Source: VBDM01 sp964430565 (GTDB lineage: Bacteria; Pseudomonadota; Gammaproteobacteria; Burkholderiales; SG8-39). From it: DNA of 64,000 bases. Within the stretch, counting starts at the first letter, position 1. Each line of letters begins with the position of its first letter. The position numbers and the translations under genes are program-made. The notes beneath the pieces were generated by a model. That model saw nothing but the letters and a program-made list of their open reading frames with translations, was not told the origin of the DNA and made no database searches. The DNA lies in the NCBI GenBank assembly GCA_964430565.1, contig CAYSFD010000005.1:1-64000 (forward strand), given 5' to 3'. Shown here in pieces: positions 41,668-51,146 of this stretch.

Positions 41668-42404
41668 AGCCGATCGCGGAGGCCGAGTTGCACGCGTACG
41701 TCGACGGCGCGCTCTCCGAGGGCGATCGAGCCGGGATCGAGGCCTGGCTCGCGTCGCATCCGGAGGACGCAGAGCGGCTGCGCGCGTACGCCGAGCAAAA
41801 TACCTTGCTGCGTTCGATTTACAACCCGGTGCTCGAGGAACCCGTGCCGGCAATGCTGCTCGCGGTGCGCCCCCGTGCCTGGCGGGGCTACGCCGCCGCC
41901 GCAGGCATTTTCGTGTTCGGGATCGGGCTAGGCTGGATCGTTCGCGGGATGTTCATTACCCCGCAGATTGTGCCCTCGCCGCTCGCGCGGCAGGCGGCGA
42001 CTGCGCACGTCGTGTTTTCCCCCGAGGTGCGTCATCCGGTCGAGGTCACCGCGGACGAGGAGGAGCATCTCGTGAGGTGGCTCTCCAAGCGCCTCGGCAC
42101 CGGGTTGAAAGCACCGAAACTCGCGCCGCTCGGCTACGAACTCGTGGGCGGTCGGCTACTTTCCGGCCCGCAGGGACCCGTCGCACACTTCATGTACCAG
42201 GATGCGCGCGGCCAGCGCCTGACGCTCTACGTCTCAAGGCAAAGGGGAGAACCGCGCGACACGGCTTTCCGCTTCAGCCAGGAGGAGCGCGTGTCCGTGT
42301 TCTATTGGGTCGACGGCAATTTCGGCTACGCGCTCTCCGGCGAGGTAAGAAGGGATCAACTGCTCAAGGTCGCCGATGTCGTTTATAAACAGTTAAATCC
42401 GTAA
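41664..42404 (+). CDS. Anti-sigma factor, transmembrane type
   Basis: This 246-residue partner overlaps the sigma gene by four bases (ATGA). Residues 1-60 are a helical anti-sigma domain (ELHAYVDGALSEGDRAGIEAWLASHPE) without the H-x3-C-x2-C zinc motif. One membrane segment follows (about residues 72-92, RGYAAAAGIFVFGIGLGWIV) and then a periplasmic domain ending in DQLLKVADVVYKQLNP. The topology allows signals from the envelope to free the sigma factor. The signal is not visible. Confidence 0.85.
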   Translation: MKPIAEAELHAYVDGALSEGDRAGIEAWLASHPEDAERLRAYAEQNTLLRSIYNPVLEEPVPAMLLAVRPRAWRGYAAAAGIFVFGIGLGWIVRGMFITPQIVPSPLARQAATAHVVFSPEVRHPVEVTADEEEHLVRWLSKRLGTGLKAPKLAPLGYELVGGRLLSGPQGPVAHFMYQDARGQRLTLYVSRQRGEPRDTAFRFSQEERVSVFYWVDGNFGYALSGEVRRDQLLKVADVVYKQLNP

Positions 42405-42433
42405 CCGCCGCGGAGCGGCGGTACGGTTTAACT

Positions 42434-42474
42434 CATCGAGTTCGACGGGACTGAAGCAGCCCGTCAACTCGATG
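42434..42474. repeat. Long hairpin between convergent genes
   Basis: CATCGAGTTCGACGGG (42434-42449) pairs with CCCGTCAACTCGATG (42460-42474) over 15 bp with one bulge, loop of ten bases. A second, shorter hairpin CCGCCGC-GGA-GCGGCGG is at 42405-42421. No long T-run follows on either strand. They may insulate the anti-sigma and efflux transcripts. Confidence 0.55.
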
Positions 42475-42532
42475 AAAAACTCGAAACAGTGAACAACCCG
42501 TTGTGACCAGCGCGGGGCGGGCCGGGGCGGCT

Positions 42533-45500
42533 CTAGTCGGCAGTGCGCAATGTTGCCGCCCGTCGTATCTCGCGCCGTTGCGCCAGCCCTTGTTGCAGGC
42601 GCTCGAAATAGAGGTAGATGACCGGCGTGATGTATAGGGTCAGGAACTGCGAGAGCACCAGTCCTCCGACCACCGCCAGCCCAAGCGGCATGCGCGCACC
42701 GCCGCCCGCGCCCAGGCCGATCGCAATCGGCAGGCTTCCCATCAGCGCAGCCATGGTCGTCATCATGATCGGCCGGAAGCGCACCAGGCCCGCCTCATAG
42801 ATCGCCTCTTCGGGCGCCTTTCCTTGCTTGCGCTGCGCCTCGATCGCGAAATCGATCATGATGATCGCGTTCTTTTTCACGATGCCGACCAGCATGATGA
42901 TGCCGACGAACGCATACATGTTGAGTTCGATGCCGAACGCCATCAGCGTGAGCAAGGCGCCCAGGCCCGCGGTCGGCAGACCGGAGAGGATCGTGAGCGG
43001 GTGAATGAAGCTCTCGTAGAGGATCCCCAGGACCAGATAGATCACAAAGATCGAGAGGACGATCAAAATTCCCATACCCTGCAGCGAGCTCTGATAAGCC
43101 TGGGCCGTGCCGGAGAAAGAACCGGTCAAGGTCGCGGGCACCTGCAGCTCGCGCATCGCGCTATTGAGCTGCGCGATCGCCTCCGAAAGCGCGACGCCGG
43201 GGCGAAGGTCGAACGAAAACGTCACCGAAGTAAGCTGCCCGAGGTGCGAAACCTGCAGCGGCCCCACACCGAAGTTGAGCCTTGCCAAGGCGTTGAGCGG
43301 GACCAGCGCTCCGGTGGAAGAGCGCACGTAGAGCATCGGCATCACCGACGGATCGGTCTGATAGCGTGGCGCGAGCTCCAGGATCACCCAGTACTGATTG
43401 GTGGAGGAGTAGATGGTCGAGACCTGGCGCGAGCCGTAGGCGTTGTTGAGCGCCATCTCGATCGACTGCACCGATACGCCGAGCGCCGAAGCCTTCTCGC
43501 GCTCGATCTCGACCGTTACCTGCGGCCGGGTGATCTGCAGGTCGCTGGCGACGTCCACCAGCACGGGAAGCGAGCGCAACTTCTGCTCGACCGCCGGCGC
43601 CCATTGGTACAGTTCGTCGATGTTCGTGCTGCGCATCACGTACTGGTAGGGGCTCTGGGTGAGTTGTCCGCCGATGCGGATGGCGGGGACGTTTTGCAGG
43701 AAGACTTTGGCCCCGAGCACATTGGCGAGCTTCGGGCGCAGTTCCCGCACGACCTGGTCGGCGGGCTTGCGCTCCTTGAAGGGTTTGAGCGTGATGGTGA
43801 TACGCCCTCGGTTGAGCGACGGTGAGAAGCCGGTCGCGCCGACGAAAGACATCGCGGCCTCCACATTGGGGTCGCGCAGGATGATGTCGGCGACCTGGCG
43901 CTGCAAGCTCGCCATCGCCTCGAACGAGACGTCCTGCGGGCCCTCGACGAAGCAAAAGAGCTGCCCGGAGTCCTCGCTCGGCAGGAAGCCCTTGGGCGCA
44001 CGCCAGAATAACGCACCAGTTACGACGCAGATCGCGAGGAAGGCCACCAGAACGGCACGCTGGTGCGCCAGCGTCCAACGCAAGCTCACCTCGTAGGCAT
44101 GCTTCCAGGCGTCGAAGCCGCGCTCGAACACCATGAAAAGACGGCCGTGTTTTTGGTCGGCACGGTGCGGCTTCAGGATGCGGCTGCACATCATGGGGGT
44201 GAGCGTCAGCGACACGAACCCGGAGATCAGTACCGCGGCGATGATGGTCACTGCGAATTCATTGAGCAGCCGCCCGAGGATCCCGCCCATGAACAGCACC
44301 GGGATGAACACCGCGGCCAGCGACAACGTCATCGAGATGATCGTGAAGACGATTTCCTTGGAGCCGTCGAGCGTCGCCTGCATGACGCTCTTGCCTTGCT
44401 CGATGTGCCGGGTGATGTTCTCCAGCATCACGATGGCGTCGTCCACGACGAACCCGACGCACAGGGTGAGCGCCATCAGCGAGATGTTGTCGAGGCTGAA
44501 GCTGAACAGATACATCACCGCGAAGGTGCCGATGATCGACATCGGCAGCGCGAGAGCCGGAATCACCGTGGCGGGAATATTGCGCAGGAACAGGAAGATC
44601 ACCAGCACGACCAGCATCAGCGCGAGGTACAGCGCGAACTGCACCTCCTCGACCGAGGCGCGGATCGAGACCGAGCGGTCGTAGAGCGTTTCGATTTCGA
44701 CTGCGGGCGGCACTTCGGCACGGACCGTCGGCAGCAGCTTCTTGATCGAATCCACCACCTCGATGGTGTTGGTCCCGGGCTGGCGCTGAATGGCGAGCAC
44801 GATGCCGCGCTTGCCTTTGAACCATGCGGCGACCTTGTCGTTCTGCACGCCGTCGATGATCGTGCCCAGCTCCCGCAGCCGGATCGGCGAGCCGTTCCTG
44901 TAGGCGACGATGACCGGACGGAACGCGGCCGCGTCCTGCAGTTGCCCGGTCGCCTGCACCGCGAAGACGCGTTCCTTGCCGTAGAGCGTCCCGGTAGGCA
45001 AATTGACGTTCGCCTGCGCTACCGCTTGCTCCACTTCGTTGATGCCGACGCCGCGTGCGGCCAGCGCGTTCGGGTCCACCTGCACCCGCACAGCGTATTT
45101 CTGCTGCCCGAACACCTGGACCTGGGCGACGCCGCTGATGGTCGAGATGCGCTGCGCCAAATAGGTCTCTGCGTACTCGTTCACCTCGGACAGCGGCAGC
45201 GTCTCCGAGGTGAGTGCGAGGTAATAGACCGGAAAGTCGGCCGGATTCACCTTGCGAAACGAGGGCGGCGAGGGCATCGTGGCCGGGAGCTGCCGTGCCG
45301 CCGAGGCGATCGCCGAGTTCACGTCCTGCGCCGCGGCGTCGATGTCGCGCTCGAGCGCGAACTGGATGGTGACGCGCGTCACTCCTTGACCGCTGAGCGA
45401 GCTCATCTCGTCGATCCCAGCAATGGTCGAGAACTGGCGCTCGAGCACGGTCGCTACGGCGGATGCCATGGTCTCCGGGCTGGCACCCGGAAGCTCGGCC

Positions 45501-45643
45501 GTGACCTGGATAGTGGGAAAGTCCACTTGAGGCAGCGTCGAGACCGGCAACAAGCGGTAGGCGGCCAAGCCAAAGATCAGTATTCCCGCCATGACGAGCA
45601 CCGTCATGACAGGACGGCGGATGAACAGCTCGCAGATATTCAT
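42533..45643 (-). CDS. RND efflux permease, MdtB/MuxB-like (HAE1 family)
   Basis: This is a 1036-residue transporter of usual AcrB-family length. It has an N-terminal helix (NICELFIRRPVMTVLVMAGILIFG, core FIRRPVMTVLVMAG), a large periplasmic porter domain, the TM4 motif GFVVDDAIVMLENITRHIE with two Asp of the proton relay near residue 400, a second porter domain, and a C-terminal GGARMPLGLAVVGGLVLSQ. It works with the adaptor gene just upstream and an outer-membrane protein not encoded here. Substrates are probably drugs, bile-salt-like compounds or organic acids, not predictable further. Its start overlaps the adaptor stop by four bases. Confidence 0.95.
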   Translation of the reverse strand: MNICELFIRRPVMTVLVMAGILIFGLAAYRLLPVSTLPQVDFPTIQVTAELPGASPETMASAVATVLERQFSTIAGIDEMSSLSGQGVTRVTIQFALERDIDAAAQDVNSAIASAARQLPATMPSPPSFRKVNPADFPVYYLALTSETLPLSEVNEYAETYLAQRISTISGVAQVQVFGQQKYAVRVQVDPNALAARGVGINEVEQAVAQANVNLPTGTLYGKERVFAVQATGQLQDAAAFRPVIVAYRNGSPIRLRELGTIIDGVQNDKVAAWFKGKRGIVLAIQRQPGTNTIEVVDSIKKLLPTVRAEVPPAVEIETLYDRSVSIRASVEEVQFALYLALMLVVLVIFLFLRNIPATVIPALALPMSIIGTFAVMYLFSFSLDNISLMALTLCVGFVVDDAIVMLENITRHIEQGKSVMQATLDGSKEIVFTIISMTLSLAAVFIPVLFMGGILGRLLNEFAVTIIAAVLISGFVSLTLTPMMCSRILKPHRADQKHGRLFMVFERGFDAWKHAYEVSLRWTLAHQRAVLVAFLAICVVTGALFWRAPKGFLPSEDSGQLFCFVEGPQDVSFEAMASLQRQVADIILRDPNVEAAMSFVGATGFSPSLNRGRITITLKPFKERKPADQVVRELRPKLANVLGAKVFLQNVPAIRIGGQLTQSPYQYVMRSTNIDELYQWAPAVEQKLRSLPVLVDVASDLQITRPQVTVEIEREKASALGVSVQSIEMALNNAYGSRQVSTIYSSTNQYWVILELAPRYQTDPSVMPMLYVRSSTGALVPLNALARLNFGVGPLQVSHLGQLTSVTFSFDLRPGVALSEAIAQLNSAMRELQVPATLTGSFSGTAQAYQSSLQGMGILIVLSIFVIYLVLGILYESFIHPLTILSGLPTAGLGALLTLMAFGIELNMYAFVGIIMLVGIVKKNAIIMIDFAIEAQRKQGKAPEEAIYEAGLVRFRPIMMTTMAALMGSLPIAIGLGAGGGARMPLGLAVVGGLVLSQFLTLYITPVIYLYFERLQQGLAQRREIRRAATLRTAD

Positions 45644-46815
45644 GACGCCTCAGCGGCCGACTTGCCGATCTGCACGCGCGTTTTCGGACCGAGGCGTAGC
45701 TGACCGTGCGTCACGACCCGCTCGCCCTTCGCCAATCCGGTTGCGACGATGGCGCGTTCGCCTTCGGTCCGCTGCACCGTGATGCTACGCACTTGTGCCA
45801 CCATGTCCTGGCCCACGACGTACACATATTGGCCCTGCGGCCCGGTTTGCACCGCCTGGGACGGGATGACGATGGCATCCGCCTGCTCGAACAGGCGCAC
45901 GCTCACGTTGACGAACTGTCCCGGCCACAGAGTGTTTTCCTTGTTCGGAAAGCGCGCGCGCAGGCGGATGGTGCCCGTGCTCGGATCCACCGCGTTGTCG
46001 ACGAAGATGAGCGTTCCAGCGGAGGTGGTTTGATCGGAGCCGGGCGCCAAGGCTTGCACGGCGAGCGGGCCTGACGCCATGTACTCCCGCACTTCGGCGA
46101 GCCGCTGTTCAGGCACCGCGAAGTTGACGTAGATGGGTTGGACTTGGTTGATCACTACCAGCGAATTGACGTCATTTGCCCTGACCAGGTTTCCAATCTG
46201 GATTTGGATCTTTCCGGCGTAGCCCTCGATCGGCGCATGGACGGTGCAATACTCGATGTTGAGCTTGGCGTTGTCCAAAGCTGCCTGACTTGCGCCGGCG
46301 GTGGCCTCGGCGGTGGCGGCATTGGTGCGAATCTGCGCGTACGCCTCCTTGGAGACGAAGTTTTTCTCGAGCAACTCCTGGTAGCGCCGCTCCTGGGAGC
46401 GAGCCTGATCGCGCGCCGCCGCGTCACGCAGCGCGTTCGCCTCCGCCTGCCGCAATGCAGCTTCGTACGGGCGAGGATCGATCTTGAACAGCACCTGCCC
46501 TTTCTTGACTCGCTGGCCTTCCTTGAAACCCGCCTCGACGATCTGGCCGTCGACGCGCGCCCTCAGGGAAACGGTCGCGTAGGGCTCGACGTTGCCGATA
46601 GCCTGTAACTGCAGCGGCACCATCTCCTGCGCCACCGGGGATATCGATACGGGGACTGCCGGAGGTCCTTTGGGCCCCTTGCGCTCGTTTGCGCGGATCT
46701 CGGTGCCGAAGTAAGCGAACAGCACCGCCGCAACGACGAGCAGCCCGACCCCGCCGAACAGGAACAATCGCCTTGGGGTGCGTCCCGCAAGGCGCGATGG
46801 CAAGGAGAAATTCAT
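45640..46815 (-). CDS. RND periplasmic adaptor (membrane fusion protein), MdtA/MuxA-like
   Basis: The 391-residue protein has an N-terminal membrane anchor (RLFLFGGVGLLVVAAVLFAYF near residues 16-36) and a biotinyl-like lipoyl half (VEPYATVSLRARVDGQIVEAGF near 73-95). A coiled-coil hairpin spans about 100-165 (rich in Ala, Glu, Arg), followed by the second lipoyl half (CTVHAPIEGYAGKIQ) and beta-barrel domains. It bridges the RND pump to an outer-membrane channel. It is the first gene of the leftward efflux operon, 63 bases from the lysA stop on the same strand. Confidence 0.95.
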   Translation of the reverse strand: MNFSLPSRLAGRTPRRLFLFGGVGLLVVAAVLFAYFGTEIRANERKGPKGPPAVPVSISPVAQEMVPLQLQAIGNVEPYATVSLRARVDGQIVEAGFKEGQRVKKGQVLFKIDPRPYEAALRQAEANALRDAAARDQARSQERRYQELLEKNFVSKEAYAQIRTNAATAEATAGASQAALDNAKLNIEYCTVHAPIEGYAGKIQIQIGNLVRANDVNSLVVINQVQPIYVNFAVPEQRLAEVREYMASGPLAVQALAPGSDQTTSAGTLIFVDNAVDPSTGTIRLRARFPNKENTLWPGQFVNVSVRLFEQADAIVIPSQAVQTGPQGQYVYVVGQDMVAQVRSITVQRTEGERAIVATGLAKGERVVTHGQLRLGPKTRVQIGKSAAEAS

Positions 46816-46878
46816 TGATTTGCTAACGTTAACAGCCGGGTGCCTATTCCCAATGCCCGATCGGCAGCACCATTAAAT

Positions 46879-48123
46879 CTACGGCAAAAGGCGCTCCAAC
46901 GCAAAGAGGTTCTCAACGCGTTCCCGCTCGCGAACGAGGTGAGCCGTTTCGCCATCCACAATCACCTCTGCGGGACGTGGTCGGGAATTATAATTCGAGC
47001 TCATCGTCATGCCGTAAGCCCCCGCCGACATGATCGCCAGCAAGTCACCGGGTGCGACCGCCAGCGAGCGATCCCTGGCCAGAAAATCGGCCGATTCGCA
47101 GACCGGACCGACGATATCGTAGCGACGCGCCGGATCCCCGCGACGGACCACCGGCAGCACATCGTGCCACGCGTCGTAGAGCGCCGGTCGTAGCAGATCG
47201 TTCATTGCCGCGTCGGTCACCACGAAGTTCCTTGCGGCGCCGTGCTTGAGGTATTCCACCCGCGTGAGGAGAAGCCCCGTGTTGCCGACGAGCGAACGGC
47301 CGGGCTCAAACAGAATTCGGAGCTTGCGGTTGCCCAGGCGCTGAAACAGCTCTCCCAGGTAATCCCTCGTCCCTGGGGGCACCTCGTCACGATAACGGAT
47401 GCCGAGCCCTCCTCCCAGATCCACGTGGTCGAGGTGCACGCCGGTAGCGTCCAAGGCATCGACGAGCTCAAGTACTTTTCCAAGCGCGGTGACGAATGGT
47501 TCAACGTCGACAATCTGAGAGCCGATGTGGACATCGATCCCGACGACCCGAAGGCCAGGCAGCTTCGCGGCCCTGCGGTAGAGCGAGAGCGCCTCGTCGT
47601 AAGGAATGCCGAACTTGCTTTCTCTCAAGCCGGTGGCAATGTAAGGGTGCGTCTTGGGATCGACATCGGGGTTGACGCGCAAGGACACCGGCGCGATCTT
47701 GCGCGCGCTGTCCGCGATGGCGGCGAGCCGATCCAACTCTCCTTCCGATTCGACGTTAAAGCACAAAACGCCGGCCTCCAGCGCGGCGCGCATTTCGGCC
47801 TCAGTCTTGCCGACGCCGGAGAAAACGGTCTTGGCCGCGCTGCCTCCCGCAGCAAGGACACGCGCGAGTTCGCCGCTCGAAACGATGTCGAAACCCGAAC
47901 CGAGTCGCGCCAGAAGATTGAGCAGGGCAAGATTCGAGTTGGCCTTGACCGAATAGCAGATGAGGGTGTCGCGTCCCGCACAAGCCAGCTCGAATTCTCG
48001 GTAAGCGGACTCGAGCGCCGCGCGCGAATAGATGTAGCAAGGCGTGCCGAAGCGCGCAGCAATCGCATCGAGCGGCACTTTCTCCGCGCAAAGCGTGCCG
48101 TCCTGGTACGAAAAAACATTCAC
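46879..48123 (-). CDS. lysA: Diaminopimelate decarboxylase
   Basis: The 414-residue PLP enzyme converts meso-diaminopimelate to lysine. The Schiff-base lysine is in CYSVKANSNLALL near residue 60. HIGSQI near 197, GGLGIRY, FEPGRSLVGNTG near 275, and GPVCESADFLARD near 343 are all LysA motifs. The start MNVFSYQDGTLCAE overlaps the lptM stop by ATGA. Order lptM-lysA with divergent cyaY is the usual proteobacterial layout. Confidence 0.97.
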   Translation of the reverse strand: MNVFSYQDGTLCAEKVPLDAIAARFGTPCYIYSRAALESAYREFELACAGRDTLICYSVKANSNLALLNLLARLGSGFDIVSSGELARVLAAGGSAAKTVFSGVGKTEAEMRAALEAGVLCFNVESEGELDRLAAIADSARKIAPVSLRVNPDVDPKTHPYIATGLRESKFGIPYDEALSLYRRAAKLPGLRVVGIDVHIGSQIVDVEPFVTALGKVLELVDALDATGVHLDHVDLGGGLGIRYRDEVPPGTRDYLGELFQRLGNRKLRILFEPGRSLVGNTGLLLTRVEYLKHGAARNFVVTDAAMNDLLRPALYDAWHDVLPVVRRGDPARRYDIVGPVCESADFLARDRSLAVAPGDLLAIMSAGAYGMTMSSNYNSRPRPAEVIVDGETAHLVRERERVENLFALERLLP

Positions 48124-48248
48124 TTGCGCGGTGCGGGTTTGTTATCCTGCTGAGGATTCTGCTGCGACGGGGGAAGGTACAGCGCCGCCTTATTGCCGCA
48201 GGCCGAGAGAACGAGGAGGACGAATACAAGGCCAGCAGCGCGGCGCAT
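48120..48248 (-). CDS. lptM: LptM-like small lipoprotein (YifL family)
   Basis: The 42-residue lipoprotein starts at ATG 48248 (MRRAAGLVFVLLVLSACGNK). LSAC is a lipobox, and GNKAALYLPP after the cysteine matches the LptM signature (G-x-K-G-P-L-Y-x-P). LptM helps oxidative folding and assembly of the LPS translocon LptDE in the outer membrane. It lies directly upstream of lysA and overlaps its start, the standard context, which supports the call strongly despite its size. Confidence 0.93.
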   Translation of the reverse strand: MRRAAGLVFVLLVLSACGNKAALYLPPSQQNPQQDNKPAPRK

Positions 48249-48290
48249 GGTAATGTCAGGACAGTAGACTGAAATTAGTTTATCACGCTG

Positions 48291-48614
48291 ATGACTGCAA
48301 GCGAGTTCGAGAGCATGGCCGACGCGACGCTGGCGCGGATTGCGCAGGCGGTCGATGAGAGCGGGGCCGATTGTGACTGCGAAACCAAAGGCGCAGGCGT
48401 GCTCGAACTCGAATTTGCAGACGCCAGCCGCATTCTCGTAAACCGCCACTCGGCGGCGCAGGAAATCTGGGTCGCTGCGAAATCTGGTGGCTACCATTTC
48501 CGCTGGAACGGCTCCGACTGGGTCGACACCCGCGATGGGGGCGAGCTGTTCGCGACGCTGTCGAGGCTGGTGAGCGGGCAATTGGGCAGCCGGGTCGTGC
48601 TAGGAAGCGAGTGA
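48291..48614 (+). CDS. cyaY: CyaY (bacterial frataxin)
   Basis: The 107-residue protein matches frataxin in length. It has an acidic N-terminal helix (SEFESMADATLARIAQAVDES), acidic strand segments, VNRHSAAQEIWVAAKSGGYHFRW near residue 50-72 and DTRDGGELFATLSRLV, with the surface acidic residues that bind iron. It modulates Fe-S cluster assembly with IscS. It diverges from lptM-lysA across 42 bases and converges with ponA. Confidence 0.96.
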   Translation: MTASEFESMADATLARIAQAVDESGADCDCETKGAGVLELEFADASRILVNRHSAAQEIWVAAKSGGYHFRWNGSDWVDTRDGGELFATLSRLVSGQLGSRVVLGSE

Positions 48615-48666
48615 ACCACGCGGATGGGACAGTCGAAGCCGCTCAAATCCCAAAGTGAATCCTTGA

Positions 48667-50967
48667 TCAAAAAAGCTGGTTCTTGACTTCCTCCGCGGTG
48701 CGCACTGCCGGATCGACCTGAACCTGCACGGGCGGTACATTTTCGCGAAAGAAGAACTCCGGTTTTCCGTCGGGCGACTGAAACCCATTTTCGTTGACCC
48801 TGACGACAGCGATGCCCTCGGGATTGCGCTGGACCATCTCCGGCGTGCCCTTCAGCGTCTTGCCCATGTAGTTCATCCAGATCGGCAGCGCCGCGACCGA
48901 ACCGGTCTCCCCGGGTCCGAGTTTTTTCGGCTGATCAAAACCCACCCAGGCGACGCTGACCAGGGTGGGTTGATAGCCGCTGAACCAGGCATCAATGTAG
49001 TCATTGGTCGTGCCGGTCTTGCCGGCGAGATCCTGGCGTTGAAGGGCCATGGCGCGCGCCGCGGTCCCGGCGCGTATCACGTCGTGCATCATGCTATCCA
49101 TGATGAAGGCGTTGCGGGCATCGATGACCCGCAGGGACTCGTCTCCGGCAAGCGCCGGCTTCGCTTCGGCGAGGACGTTGCCGCGATCGTCGACGATCTT
49201 CTGAATCACGTACGGTTCAGTGCGATACCCGCCGGTGGCAAATACCGAGAAGGCGCGCGCCATCTGCAGCGCCGTTGCCGAACCCGCCCCGAGCGCCATC
49301 GTGAGGTAGGGCGGATGCCGGTCGGCGTCGAAGCCGAAACGCGTGATGTAATCCTGCGCGTACTGCGGCGTGATCGCCTGAAGTATCCGGATTGACACCA
49401 TGTTTTTCGACTTGGCGAGCGCCATGCGCAGGCTCATGGGTCCCTCGTACCGGCCGTCGTAGTTCTTCGGTTCCCATACCTGCCCGCCGGTGAGCGCCGC
49501 GTCGACCACCACCGGGGCGTCGTTGATGATAGTGGCCGGTGTAAAGCCCTTCTCCAGTGCGGATGAATAGATGAAGGGCTTGAAGCCCGAGCCTGGCTGG
49601 CGCCACGCTTGGGTCACATGGTTGTACTGGTTCCGGCTGAAATCAAAGCCACCGACTAGCGAGCGCACGGCGCCGTCTTGCGGATTGACGGAGATAAAAG
49701 CGCCTTCGGTTTCCGGGATCTGTACGATCTGCCAATTGTCCTTGTCGTACTTCTGAATGCGGATCACTGCCCCAGGCCGGATTCTGCGGTTCGGGGGCGT
49801 TCGGGAATCGAGCATTCGCTCGGCAAACTTGAGCCCCTCGCCGGATAGAATGACGGTCTCTCCGCCGCGCCGGTACGCCTTCAATCGCTTGGGCGCTGCC
49901 TCCAGGACGACCGCGGCGAGGATGTCGTCGCTGTCCGGATAGTCCTGCAGCGCCTCCTCGTAATCCTCCTCCTGCTCTCTCTTCAAGTCGACGAAACCCT
50001 CCGGGCCGCGGTATCCGTGGCGTCGGTCATAATCGAGCAACCCTTGGCGGAGGGCAGCGTATGCTGCCTCCTGATCCGCACGCGTAATCGTCGTGTAGAC
50101 GCGAAATCCGCGCGAATAGACATCCTCGGGATAGCGCTCATAGAGCGTTTGGCGGACCATCTCGGCGACGAACTCGGCGTGAATCTCGTATTCCGTCATG
50201 GTTTCGCGCCTGACGCTGAGCGGCGCCGTTTGGGCTTGCTCGTATTGTTCATCGTTCAGCAGGGCGAGCGCGTGCATTCGCCTGAGTACGTAGAGTTGGC
50301 GTTGCTTGGCACGTTTCGGATTGATTACCGGGTTGAACGAGGACGGCGCTTTGGGCAGACCGGCAAGCATCGCAATCTCCGCGGCGTTCAACTGGGACAG
50401 CGTCTTGCTGAAATAAACTTGCGCAGCAGTGCCGAAGCCGTAGGCTTTCTGGCCGAGGTAGATTTGGTTGATGTATATCTCCAGGATCTGGTCCTTGGTG
50501 AGACTGTTCTCGATCTTGAAGGCGAGCAAGGCCTCATACAGTTTGCGCGTGAGGGTTTTCTCGCGAGATAGAAAGAAATTTCGCGCGACCTGCATCGTGA
50601 TCGTCGAGGCCCCTTGAGTTGTTCCGCGGCTCACCAGGTTGGAGTAGGCTGCCCGCACGACCCCCTGGTAGTCCACGCCGGTATGCTGGTAGAAACGTTC
50701 GTCCTCGGCCGCGAGGATCGCCTGTTTCATCAGCGCGGGAACTTCGTCAATACGCACGAGCGAACGACGCTCCTCGCCGAACTCCCCGATCAGAACCCCG
50801 TCAGCGGTGTATACGCGAAGCGGGATCTTCGGCTGGTACGCTGTAAGAGCCTCGATGGAGGGCAAGTTGGGGTAGGCAAGCAGAACCACGAAACCCGCCA
50901 GCGCCAAACCCACTACGCTCAACCCTGCCAGCGCCAGCGCCGGGAAGGCGAACCAACGAAACCACAT
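48667..50967 (-). CDS. mrcA: Penicillin-binding protein 1A
   Basis: This 766-residue bifunctional peptidoglycan synthase is also called ponA. It has a membrane anchor (about residues 10-32) and a GT51 glycosyltransferase domain (AILAAEDERFYQHTGVD near 85-101, with the catalytic Glu, and GASTITMQVARNFFLS near 117-132). A PBP1A-type insertion and a transpeptidase domain follow (KSKNMVSIRIL near 520 and AGKTGTTNDYIDAW near 650). It polymerises and crosslinks the wall on the periplasmic face. It diverges from pilM, the usual betaproteobacterial and gammaproteobacterial neighbour. Confidence 0.96.
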   Translation of the reverse strand: MWFRWFAFPALALAGLSVVGLALAGFVVLLAYPNLPSIEALTAYQPKIPLRVYTADGVLIGEFGEERRSLVRIDEVPALMKQAILAAEDERFYQHTGVDYQGVVRAAYSNLVSRGTTQGASTITMQVARNFFLSREKTLTRKLYEALLAFKIENSLTKDQILEIYINQIYLGQKAYGFGTAAQVYFSKTLSQLNAAEIAMLAGLPKAPSSFNPVINPKRAKQRQLYVLRRMHALALLNDEQYEQAQTAPLSVRRETMTEYEIHAEFVAEMVRQTLYERYPEDVYSRGFRVYTTITRADQEAAYAALRQGLLDYDRRHGYRGPEGFVDLKREQEEDYEEALQDYPDSDDILAAVVLEAAPKRLKAYRRGGETVILSGEGLKFAERMLDSRTPPNRRIRPGAVIRIQKYDKDNWQIVQIPETEGAFISVNPQDGAVRSLVGGFDFSRNQYNHVTQAWRQPGSGFKPFIYSSALEKGFTPATIINDAPVVVDAALTGGQVWEPKNYDGRYEGPMSLRMALAKSKNMVSIRILQAITPQYAQDYITRFGFDADRHPPYLTMALGAGSATALQMARAFSVFATGGYRTEPYVIQKIVDDRGNVLAEAKPALAGDESLRVIDARNAFIMDSMMHDVIRAGTAARAMALQRQDLAGKTGTTNDYIDAWFSGYQPTLVSVAWVGFDQPKKLGPGETGSVAALPIWMNYMGKTLKGTPEMVQRNPEGIAVVRVNENGFQSPDGKPEFFFRENVPPVQVQVDPAVRTAEEVKNQLF

Positions 50968-51076
50968 TCAGGGGATGTCCAAGGGAAAGGTGTTCATTAT
51001 AGATAGGCGAACCAGTGCTAAGTTCGCCAAAAGCTCCTAAGATGTCAGTGAATAAATTGCTTTACAGAGTGAGGGG

Positions 51077-51106
51077 TTGTTGCTAGCATTTAACGTAAAT
51101 TATACT
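51077..51106 (+). promoter_or_regulatory. Candidate promoter of the pil operon
   Basis: TTGTTG (51077-51082) and TATACT (51101-51106) are 18 bases apart in an AT-rich patch 40 bases upstream of the pilM TTG start. The local AT content contrasts with the flanking coding DNA. The hexamers match sigma70 moderately. Confidence 0.45.
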
Positions 51107-51146
51107 AATCGCACCTAACCCGCCATACCTGAAGGAGAAATCTGGT

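Noticed and set aside
44063..45703. 546-residue plus-strand frame opposite the RND permease
   Set aside because: It is rich in Arg, His and Asp, with no family resemblance, and the opposite strand is a full-length RND protein.
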